This document shows positions 49,481 through 56,849 of a stretch of 64,000 nucleotides of DNA, piece after piece. The number at the start of each line of letters is the position of its first letter. Position 1 is the stretch's first letter. The notes below the pieces were generated by a model that was not told where the DNA came from, did no database searches, and saw only the letters and a program-made list of their open reading frames with translations. The DNA is from Flavobacteriales bacterium (GTDB taxonomy: Bacteria > Bacteroidota > Bacteroidia > Flavobacteriales_F > PHOS-HE28). A program made the translations under genes and the position numbers. The stretch is taken from the NCBI GenBank assembly GCA_016721005.1, contig JADKJM010000016.1, positions 186,001 through 250,000 of the forward strand. The letters run 5' to 3'.

Positions 49481-50014
49481 TCAGTACTGGCGTTCGTTGA
49501 TCTCGAACACCGGGGTGGTACGCAGCAGGCCGGTGATCTCATCGGAGCTGTGCCCGTGGTTATCGCCCGTGCGCACTTCAATGATGAACTTGTCGTCCGT
49601 GGTCCGTGGGTCCGGGTTGCGGGCAGGCATACCGGGCAGGGTCTTGTTGCGGATCAAGTAGGTGATGGCCATCCCGTGCGCGGCGCAAAGTACCGTGAAC
49701 TCGAAGATCACCGGGATGAAGGCCGGGATGTTCTGGTAGAGGTGGAAGCTGGGCTTACCACCGATGTTCATCGGCCAATCGAAGATGTTGAAGTACCAAA
49801 TGCCGAACGTGGCCAGCACAGTGCCGGTGATACCGAACATGAACGCTGCGATGCCCAAGCGGGTGCGCTTCACCCCGATGATCGGGTCGATACCGTGGAC
49901 AGGGAATGGCGAGAATACGTCCTTCACCCGGATACCGCTCGTCACGAGCGTGCGCGCTCCCTCCTTCAGTTGCTCGGGGTCCTCGTAGACCGCGTAGATG
50001 ACCTTGTTCGCCAT
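49481..50014 (-). CDS. actD: Alternative complex III subunit ActD (DUF3341), 177 aa
   Basis: The sequence begins VIYAVYEDPEQLKEGARTLVTSGI, the ferredoxin-like soluble part, with DVFSPFPVHGIDPIIG, the DUF3341 signature. It is followed by two membrane segments (LGIAAFMFGITGTVLATFGIWYF and FIPVIFEFTVLCAAHGMAIT). A short hydrophilic tail follows. It lies 3 nt before the actE start and 3 nt after the actC stop, as expected for a complex made in fixed ratio. Confidence 0.93.
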   Translation of the reverse strand: MANKVIYAVYEDPEQLKEGARTLVTSGIRVKDVFSPFPVHGIDPIIGVKRTRLGIAAFMFGITGTVLATFGIWYFNIFDWPMNIGGKPSFHLYQNIPAFIPVIFEFTVLCAAHGMAITYLIRNKTLPGMPARNPDPRTTDDKFIIEVRTGDNHGHSSDEITGLLRTTPVFEINERQY

Positions 50015-50017
50015 GGA

Positions 50018-51409
50018 TCAATGATGCTGATCGGCAGTAGCCTGTTGTTGCTTGTAGCTCTCGCCGCTGGACTTCAGGATGGACTTCAACTCATTCAACG
50101 CCACCACCGGGAAGTAGCGGGCGAAAAGGAGGTAAAGCGTGAAGAAGATACCGATGGTTCCCAGGAACACGCCCACATCCACCCAGGTGGGGTGGAACAT
50201 GGTCCATGAGCTGGGCATATAGTCGCGGTGCAAGCTGGTCACGATGATCACGAAGCGCTCGAACCACATCCCCACGTTCACCACGATGCTCATGAAGAAG
50301 GTGAACGCCAGGTTCGTCCGCAGTTTCTTGAACCAGAAGAGCTGGGGGCTGATCACGTTGCAGGTCATCATGCTCCAGTAGGCCCACCAGTACGGTCCGG
50401 TCGCACGGTTGATGAAGGCGTAGCTCTCGTACTCCACCCCGCTGTACCAGCTGATGAAGAGCTCGGTGATGTACGCCACACCCACGATGGATCCCGTGAC
50501 GATGATCACGATGTTCATGTACTCCACATGTTTCACATTGATGTAGCTCTCGAGCTTCATCACCTTGCGCAGGACGAGCAACAAGGTCTGCACCATGGCG
50601 AAGCCACTGAACACGGCACCGCTCACGAAATAGGGTGGGAAGATGGTGGTGTGCCAACCGGGGATGATCGACGTGGCGAAGTCCATGCTCACCACGGAGT
50701 GTACCGAGAACACCAGCGGTGTGGCCACCCCGGCCAGCACCAAGCTCACCTCCTCGAAGCGCGTCCAGGCCTTGGCGTTACCGGTCCAGCCGAAGCTGAG
50801 GATGCTATAAGCCTTCTTCCAGGCCGGTTTGGTCAGGCGGTCGCGGATGGTGGCGAAATCGGGAATGAGGCCGATGTACCAGAAGACCAACGACACACTG
50901 AAGTAGGTGCTGATCGCGAATACGTCCCAGAGCAAGGGGCTGTTGAAGTTCACCCAGAGCGAACCGAACTGGTTGGGCAGCGGGAACACGTAATAAGCCA
51001 TCCAGATCCGGCCCATGTGGATCATGGGGAAGGTGGCGGCCATGATCACCGCGAAAATGGTCATCGCCTCAGCGCTACGGTTGATGGCCATGCGCCACTT
51101 CTGGCGGAACAGCAGGAGCACCGCGCTGATGAGCGTCCCGGCGTGACCGATGCCGACCCACCACACGAAGTTGGTGATGTCCCACGCCCAGTCCACGGTC
51201 TTGTTCAAGCCCCAAGTACCGATGCCCTCGCCGATGAGGTAGAGGATGCAGCCGATGCCATAAGCAGCGATCAACGCGGCGATACTGGTGAGGATGTACC
51301 AACCTCGTGGCGCCTTGTTCTCGATCGGACCCACGATATCGACCGTGATATCGTGATAGGTCTTGTGACCCAGGATGAGCGGTTCGCGGATCGATGATTC
51401 GGAATGCAT
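50018..51409 (-). CDS. actC: Alternative complex III membrane subunit ActC (NrfD/PsrC type), 463 aa
   Basis: The NrfD/PsrC-type subunit with about ten membrane segments. The N-terminus has the HKTYHDITVDI sequence usual for ActC. Family sequences include WAWDITNFVWWVGIGHAGTLISA and AEAMTIFAVIMAATFPMIHMGR. It binds quinol at the periplasmic side next to the ActB iron-sulfur domain. The position between actB and actD is standard, and the gene gap to actB is 20 nt. Confidence 0.95.
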   Translation of the reverse strand: MHSESSIREPLILGHKTYHDITVDIVGPIENKAPRGWYILTSIAALIAAYGIGCILYLIGEGIGTWGLNKTVDWAWDITNFVWWVGIGHAGTLISAVLLLFRQKWRMAINRSAEAMTIFAVIMAATFPMIHMGRIWMAYYVFPLPNQFGSLWVNFNSPLLWDVFAISTYFSVSLVFWYIGLIPDFATIRDRLTKPAWKKAYSILSFGWTGNAKAWTRFEEVSLVLAGVATPLVFSVHSVVSMDFATSIIPGWHTTIFPPYFVSGAVFSGFAMVQTLLLVLRKVMKLESYINVKHVEYMNIVIIVTGSIVGVAYITELFISWYSGVEYESYAFINRATGPYWWAYWSMMTCNVISPQLFWFKKLRTNLAFTFFMSIVVNVGMWFERFVIIVTSLHRDYMPSSWTMFHPTWVDVGVFLGTIGIFFTLYLLFARYFPVVALNELKSILKSSGESYKQQQATADQHH

Positions 51410-51429
51410 GGGGTCCTGATCGTTATTCC

Positions 51430-54400
51430 TTAGGCGTGATGGGCCTCCTCTTCCGAGTTGCGCACCTTCACGAGATAGTTCACATTGGGCTTCACTCCGA
51501 TCTCCTCCAGCATGTAGTAGCTGCGGTCGCTGCCCGCCAGGCCCTTCACCATGCTCTTCTTGTCGTTCAGGTCGCCGAAGACGATCGCACCGGTACCGCA
51601 GGCCGCACTACAAGCGGTCTCGATGCTGCCATCCATCACCGGGGTACCGGCTTCCTTGGCGGCGAGCTTGCCGGCCTGGATGTTCTGTACGCACATGCTG
51701 CACTTCTCGATGACGCCGCGGCTACGCACGGTCACATCGGGGTTCAGCACCATGCGGCCGAGATCATCCCAAGCGGGGTTCACTTCCGCGAACTTCCCGG
51801 AGGTGTAGTTGAACCAGTTGAAGCGGCGCACCTTGTACGGGCAGTTGTTCGCGCAGTACCGTGTGCCGATGCACCGGTTATAGGTCATCTGGTTCAGGCC
51901 CTCGTTGCTGTGTGTGGTGGCCGCTACCGGGCACACCGTTTCACACGGCGCGTGGTTGCAGTGCTGGCACATCACCGGCATGAAGAAGACCTTGGGGCTG
52001 GACGAAGGCACTTCCATCTTCGCGTAGAGCGCGATCTTGGACTCCCCTGCTTCACGTCCTTCCTCCCAATGGGTATCGCTGGAGTAATAGCGGTCCAAAC
52101 GCAACCAGTGCATTTCGCGACTGCGGCGCACCTCGTCCTTGCCCACCACGGAAATGTTGTTCTCGCTGTTGCACGCAGTGATGCACGCACCGCAACCGAT
52201 GCAGGAGTTCAGGTCGATGCTCAAGCCCCAGCGGTGCCCAACACCTTCCACCGGATGCTCGGCCCACAGGTCGAACTCCGCCACGGGTGCCTTGTCCCGT
52301 GAATCGATCACGCCATCGCCGTTGGTATCCTCATGGATCGGCAATGTGTGCGGGGGGTTGTAAGCGTTCTTGTCGCCCGCAGCGAAGGTCGCGAGGGAGG
52401 TCTCCCTCACGATGCTATGGCGGTCCATGTGCGTGAGGTGCGTCTGCGTGATCGCGATCGGGTATTCCTCCCCGGTGGCGGTCACCGTCACATTCAACGC
52501 TTCGTAACTGATGGCACCATTCACCAAGCTGGTGAAGGGGTAGGCGTTGCGGCCCACCGGTCCATACACACCGTTGTGGTCGGTGGTACAAGCGGCCATG
52601 CCCACCTTTTCGCCGTTGGCACCACGGCCGTAACCGAGTGCGATGGCGATCGTGCCGGACTTCTGGCCGGGGCTGGGCACCACCGGCAACGTGATCTGCT
52701 GATCACCGGCCTTCACCGTTACGAGGCTGGCTGGAGCCTGCTCACCCAAGTGATCGTTCAGGCCGAGCTTGGCCACATCGGCGAAGCTCATGCACACGTA
52801 GTTGTCCCACGTGATCTTGGCCAACGGATCGGGCATCTCCTGCAACCAAGGGTTGTTGGCGTGCTGGCCGTCGCCAATGGCTTCGGTGGTGTAGAGCGTG
52901 AGTTCGAACTCACCGGCACCGGAGGCGGCCTGCTTGGCGGCCGCCCCTGCTGTTGGGATCAGGGTGGCATCGAATGTCAAAGCGGTGGCCGCCACCGGGA
53001 TGGTGACACCGGCCGGAGGATAGACCCCATCATGCACGGACTGGTTCCATACATCTCCGAAGAGCCCCGCTACCGCACCGTGTGATGCGAGGTTCGCCTG
53101 CCAGGTCTGTTCGATCAGGTCGCGGTACTTCACGTCGGAGCCGCCCCACTTCAACAGGCTCCCTTGCCAGCTACGGGTATTGAAGAGTTTGCCGATGGTC
53201 GGCTGGCCCAATGCGTAGCTGCCCACCTTCGGCATGTAGTCGTTCCAGCTTTCCAAGTAGTGGTTGTCCGGGCAGATCCACTGGCACAGGCTGGCCGTCT
53301 CGTCCGCGTAGCGGCTGCAACTCACCGTGAGTCCGACCTTGGCAAGACCCGCTTTGAATTCCGCGGCGTTCGGTAGGCTATAGATAGGATTCACCCCGGC
53401 CATGATCAGCGCACCGATGCTACCGGCGTTCATGTCCGTGATCAACTGCGCCATGGCAGCATCATCACCTTGGTACAGCATGCTGTGCCGGTCCAGGTCG
53501 ATGGTGGTTCCGTAGTTGCCCAACATCAGGTTGATGTTGTTCACCAGGATCTGCACGCCCTCATTGTTGCTGCCTGCGATCACCACACAGCGACCCTTGG
53601 CATTCACTAGAGCGTCAGCAGCCTGCGATACGTGTTCATTGTCCAAACCACCACCCACGGCAGTTCCTCCGGTCTTGTTGGCGACGGCGTCGTGCAACGC
53701 GATCACCGCCAAGGGCAGTTCGCTCTGCTTCACCGGGATCCGCACATCGGCGTTCGCTCCGGTGATGCTCATGCGCGCTTCCACCTGGAAGTGCTTGCTC
53801 ATACCCGCACTCGGGTTGCGCTTGAGGGCGTATTGCCACGTGGTCTCGGTGGTCGGTCCCCAGCTACTCAGGAAGTCCGCATCCACGCTCACGATCACAT
53901 CGGCCTTCGTGAAGTCATAGCCCGGGAAGACCCGCTTGCCGAAGCTCTTCAGGTTCGCACCCGTCACCCCACAATAGCTGATGGCATCCACCTGCACGTG
54001 CTCCACGGTGGCATGCTTCACTTTCAGTGCTGCAATAGCAGCGGATGTACTGGGACTTGCTAAGGTGTTCGTAAGGACCACGATCCGCTTCCCGGCGGTA
54101 GCCGCCGCCGTCAAACCATCGCCAATGGCCTTGTCGGCGGTGGCCCAATCCACCCCTTCATGGGTGTTCGCGCTATCACCCAGCACGTTCTTGCGGGGGC
54201 CTTTCACGCGCTCGCCATCGTAGAGCGAAAGCACGGAGGCGATGATCCGCGCATTCACCACGCCCTTGTCCAGGCCGGGGTTGCGATTGATACCGAATTG
54301 TGGGTTGCCCTTGATGTGGATGGGGCGTCCCTCACGGGTCTTCACCAGGATACTGGCGAAGTCCTGCCCATCATAGAACGTGCTCGCGTACCAGTTCGCC

Positions 54401-54669
54401 ACACCGGGGGTGATGTCCTCCGGCTTGTTGACGTATGGAATGCTTTTGATCACCGGCGTTTCACAAGCGGCCAGCGTGGCGGCGCCCAAGGAGAAGCCGA
54501 GGAATTTGAGGAAATCACGACGGCCCGTGTTGGCACCGGCGAAGGTCTTGTCGCCCAACACCTGGTCGATGGCGAGTTCCTGAGGGAACTCCTGTTCCCG
54601 GCCCTTCATCACCTCGGGGTCCTTGTTCAGGTCCGCGGCATCCATCCAGTATCGCTTCGTGCTCGACAT
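51430..54669 (-). CDS. actB: Alternative complex III iron-sulfur subunit ActB, 1079 aa
   Basis: Two fused parts: a molybdopterin-oxidoreductase-like domain without cofactor (residues about 80-740) and a four-cluster ferredoxin domain (about 790-1010) with CIGCGACITAC, CQHCNHAPCETVC, CIGTRYCANNC and CSMC. The N-terminus has a twin-arginine-like motif, RRDFLKFLGF (residues 50-59), and a lipobox Cys69, so the folded protein is probably exported by Tat. Near residue 780, before the ferredoxin part, is a perfect EF-hand/dockerin-type loop, DTNGDGVIDSRD. The length is normal for Bacteroidota ActB. Confidence 0.96.
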   Translation of the reverse strand: MSSTKRYWMDAADLNKDPEVMKGREQEFPQELAIDQVLGDKTFAGANTGRRDFLKFLGFSLGAATLAACETPVIKSIPYVNKPEDITPGVANWYASTFYDGQDFASILVKTREGRPIHIKGNPQFGINRNPGLDKGVVNARIIASVLSLYDGERVKGPRKNVLGDSANTHEGVDWATADKAIGDGLTAAATAGKRIVVLTNTLASPSTSAAIAALKVKHATVEHVQVDAISYCGVTGANLKSFGKRVFPGYDFTKADVIVSVDADFLSSWGPTTETTWQYALKRNPSAGMSKHFQVEARMSITGANADVRIPVKQSELPLAVIALHDAVANKTGGTAVGGGLDNEHVSQAADALVNAKGRCVVIAGSNNEGVQILVNNINLMLGNYGTTIDLDRHSMLYQGDDAAMAQLITDMNAGSIGALIMAGVNPIYSLPNAAEFKAGLAKVGLTVSCSRYADETASLCQWICPDNHYLESWNDYMPKVGSYALGQPTIGKLFNTRSWQGSLLKWGGSDVKYRDLIEQTWQANLASHGAVAGLFGDVWNQSVHDGVYPPAGVTIPVAATALTFDATLIPTAGAAAKQAASGAGEFELTLYTTEAIGDGQHANNPWLQEMPDPLAKITWDNYVCMSFADVAKLGLNDHLGEQAPASLVTVKAGDQQITLPVVPSPGQKSGTIAIALGYGRGANGEKVGMAACTTDHNGVYGPVGRNAYPFTSLVNGAISYEALNVTVTATGEEYPIAITQTHLTHMDRHSIVRETSLATFAAGDKNAYNPPHTLPIHEDTNGDGVIDSRDKAPVAEFDLWAEHPVEGVGHRWGLSIDLNSCIGCGACITACNSENNISVVGKDEVRRSREMHWLRLDRYYSSDTHWEEGREAGESKIALYAKMEVPSSSPKVFFMPVMCQHCNHAPCETVCPVAATTHSNEGLNQMTYNRCIGTRYCANNCPYKVRRFNWFNYTSGKFAEVNPAWDDLGRMVLNPDVTVRSRGVIEKCSMCVQNIQAGKLAAKEAGTPVMDGSIETACSAACGTGAIVFGDLNDKKSMVKGLAGSDRSYYMLEEIGVKPNVNYLVKVRNSEEEAHHA

Positions 54670-54684
54670 AGTCCGCGCGTATTC

Positions 54685-56007
54685 TTAGTAGTGACACTTG
54701 GAGCATTCCCAGCCGCCAAGTTCCTTCACGGTGATCTTGCCGTCCTCCAAATACTTCTTCAGTTCGGCGTGCCCCAGGTTCTCATCGCCGTTCAGCCGGG
54801 CCATCACTTCATCATAGTAGCCGTTCCCTGCCATCTTCACTTCCTTCTGGGCGTGGCATTGGATGCACCAGCCCATGGTGAGCGGACTCCACTGCTCTGC
54901 CACGTCCATCTGCACATCAATGGGTCCGTGACACTCCTGACACTCCATTTTTCCTACTGCGATATGCTGGGCGTGACTGAAGAACGCAAGGTCCGGCAGG
55001 TTATGCACCTTGATCCAGCGGATGGGTTGTTCCTTGCCGGTGAAGGCCATCTTCCCGGGGTCCCATCCGGTGGCCGCGTAGATCTTGGCGATCTCCGTCT
55101 TGCCGGTGTTCCTGCCGGTATCCACGGCCTTGTGGCAGTTCATGCACACATTGGCGCTGGGGATCCCGGCGTGCTTGCTCTTCTCCGCACCGCTATGGCA
55201 GTACTGGCAGTTGATCGCGAGGTTGCCCTGGTCCACTTTCCCCGCGTGCAGGGTGTGGTTGAACAGGATGGGTTGCTCCGGCTTGTAGTGCGGTACCTCG
55301 TCGCCACCATAAACACCGATCACCCATGCGGCATCCCACGCCAACATCATGAGCCATACCGTGAGGAACAGACTACCCAAGCCGACGATCACCTTGTGAT
55401 CACCGACCCAATTGCTGATCCGCTGCATGCGCGGCAGGTCCGGCACGGGTGCCTTGCCTTCGGCCTCCAACACACTGTTCCGCAGATCACGCTTCACCCC
55501 GGCCAAGGATAGGCCCACGACCAGGAAGAGCAGGGCCACTATCACCAGCCAAAGCCAATTGTTGTCATTGGCTGCTACCGGTTCCACCACGACCTCCTTC
55601 TTGGCGGTCACCGCAGGCGCATAATTGTCCACGTAGTACAAAGCCGCATCGATCTCCTCGTTGGAAAGCGCTATCGGGGTCATCGGCGTGGGCTTGTATT
55701 CCTCCCAAATGGCGGTGGCCATGGGGTTGCCCGTTTTCAAATAGACCTGGCTGTTCTTCACCCAAGCATAGATGTCGCCTTTGCCCTCCCACTTCGCTTT
55801 GATCCCCTTCAGTGCGGGGCCGACCAACTTCACGTCCGGCTTGTGGCAGGCACCGCAATTCCCCTTGAAGATCTTCTCCCCGGATGCGTAAAGGGCCGCA
55901 TCGGCAGGCTGGGCCTGCAATGCAGTGGTTCCAAAAAGAAGAAAGAGTGCGAGAATAGCGTGGACAAGCCCGGGCGATCGTTCTGTAATCCTTGCTAGCA
56001 GCGGCAT
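54685..56007 (-). CDS. actA: Alternative complex III multihaem cytochrome ActA, 440 aa
   Basis: Six CxxCH haem sites: CGACH at residue 51 in an N-terminal cytochrome domain, then after two membrane segments (WLWLVIVALLFLVVGLSL and VGLGSLFLTVWLMMLAW) CQYCH, CMNCH, CQECH, CIQCH and CSKCH near the C-terminus. The last five form the pentahaem domain known for ActA; the first is an extra monohaem domain. The ATG at 56007 was preferred over a TTG 45 nt upstream because it gives a cleaner signal peptide and because a TATTTTTG promoter box overlaps that TTG. It is the first gene of the respiratory operon. Confidence 0.93.
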   Translation of the reverse strand: MPLLARITERSPGLVHAILALFLLFGTTALQAQPADAALYASGEKIFKGNCGACHKPDVKLVGPALKGIKAKWEGKGDIYAWVKNSQVYLKTGNPMATAIWEEYKPTPMTPIALSNEEIDAALYYVDNYAPAVTAKKEVVVEPVAANDNNWLWLVIVALLFLVVGLSLAGVKRDLRNSVLEAEGKAPVPDLPRMQRISNWVGDHKVIVGLGSLFLTVWLMMLAWDAAWVIGVYGGDEVPHYKPEQPILFNHTLHAGKVDQGNLAINCQYCHSGAEKSKHAGIPSANVCMNCHKAVDTGRNTGKTEIAKIYAATGWDPGKMAFTGKEQPIRWIKVHNLPDLAFFSHAQHIAVGKMECQECHGPIDVQMDVAEQWSPLTMGWCIQCHAQKEVKMAGNGYYDEVMARLNGDENLGHAELKKYLEDGKITVKELGGWECSKCHY

Positions 56008-56049
56008 TCCGAGCAAATTAGTGTGGACAAGGGTCCGTTTGTCCGGCGG

Positions 56050-56057
56050 CAAAAATA
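56050..56057 (-). promoter_or_regulatory. Probable -7 promoter box (TATTTTTG) of the act-cox operon
   Basis: An exact TAnnTTTG match on the minus strand, 42 nt before the actA ATG. Confidence 0.45.
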
Positions 56058-56113
56058 AACGGCGAAGCGTACGAAGGGCGGTAGGTAGGGGTGCATGTCA
56101 CACCGTAGTCATT

Positions 56114-56132
56114 ATTTAGAGTCGTTCTAAAT
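56114..56132. promoter_or_regulatory. Palindromic operator-like site ATTTAGA-N5-TCTAAAT
   Basis: ATTTAGA (56114-56120) and TCTAAAT (56126-56132) are perfect 7-bp inverted repeats around GTCGT. The site stands between the divergent actA and SPOR-gene promoters. The half-sites resemble those of Fur-superfamily regulators, as I recall them. Confidence 0.45.
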
Positions 56133-56186
56133 TACACGGACTGCGCATGTCCGTCCGCATCGCCCCGTCCACCGCGACGAGCGGCA

Positions 56187-56194
56187 TACTTTTG
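56187..56194 (+). promoter_or_regulatory. Probable -7 promoter box (TACTTTTG)
   Basis: An exact TAnnTTTG match 14 nt before the ATG of the SPOR-domain gene at 56209. Confidence 0.5.
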
Positions 56195-56208
56195 GACCCG
56201 CCGCGACG

Positions 56209-56688
56209 ATGCGTTCCCTTCCGTTCCTCTTCCTTCTTCTTTGCTCCCCGAACATTTTCGGGCAGAACAGTGGAACGCGACCCGTCCTGGTCTTCGAGCC
56301 TTACCACGGAACAGTGGAACCTGTTAGTGTGGATACACCCCCAACGATCGGACCCCGCCCGGGGAAGGTGGAGATCCACGCCGACCCGAAGGTGGAGCAG
56401 CTGATGCGGCGCTACACCGAACACAAGCACCCCCGAAAAGGGTATCGTGTGCAGATCTTCCTCGGCGACCGCAAGACCGCGGAGGACACCAAGCGCGCAT
56501 TCCTCCAAAAGAATCCGGACAGCCCGGCCTACCTGAGCTGGTTCGCGCCGAACTGGCGCTTACGCATCGGAGACCTGCGCACGCGTCTCGAAGCCGAGCG
56601 CATGTTGCACGAACTCCGGGCGATCCATCCGGGCTGCTACATCGTGCCGGACGAGATCGAGATGCCGAGGCTGGCGACGGCACCGTAG
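56209..56688 (+). CDS. Exported SPOR-domain protein, 159 aa
   Basis: The protein has a signal peptide (LPFLFLLLCSPNIFGQN), a linker, and a C-terminal SPOR domain of about 75 residues: KGYRVQIFLGDRKTAEDTKRAF, PAYLSWFAPNWRLRIGDLRTR and EAERMLHELRAIHPGCYIV. SPOR domains bind peptidoglycan stripped of stem peptides, often at division sites. It lies between the act operon and infB, a neighbourhood I recall as common in this phylum. A good terminator follows. Confidence 0.9.
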   Translation: MRSLPFLFLLLCSPNIFGQNSGTRPVLVFEPYHGTVEPVSVDTPPTIGPRPGKVEIHADPKVEQLMRRYTEHKHPRKGYRVQIFLGDRKTAEDTKRAFLQKNPDSPAYLSWFAPNWRLRIGDLRTRLEAERMLHELRAIHPGCYIVPDEIEMPRLATAP

Positions 56689-56695
56689 TGTGATC

Positions 56696-56732
56696 TCACC
56701 GCAGAGCCGCCGAGGCGCAAAGGCCGCAGAGG
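56696..56732. repeat. Dispersed intergenic repeat copy (ACCGCAGAGC type)
   Basis: TCACCGCAGAGCCGCCGAGG followed by a second unit (CGCAAAGGCCGCAGAGG). It begins 8 nt after the SPOR-gene stop. The same family occurs at 23616 and 26031. Confidence 0.45.
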
Positions 56733-56804
56733 CTTATTGTCGCTGGTCAATTTTCTCACGCAGAGGATCCGCCGAGGCGGATCGGCTAGCCCACAAATAG
56801 AGAA

Positions 56805-56835
56805 CGGGGAGGAACAATGCCCTCCCCGCCTTTTT
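56805..56835 (+). terminator. Intrinsic terminator after the SPOR-domain gene
   Basis: CGGGGAGG (56805-56812) pairs with CCTCCCCG (56821-56828), followed by CCTTTTT. It lies between convergent genes; the T-run is on the plus side, so it mainly ends SPOR-gene transcription. Confidence 0.75.
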
Positions 56836-56849
56836 CAATTTCGTTCGGG

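Noticed and set aside
50228..51397. 389-codon open frame opposite actC
   Set aside because: His/Glu/Asp-rich composition from complementing a membrane protein gene; no motif.
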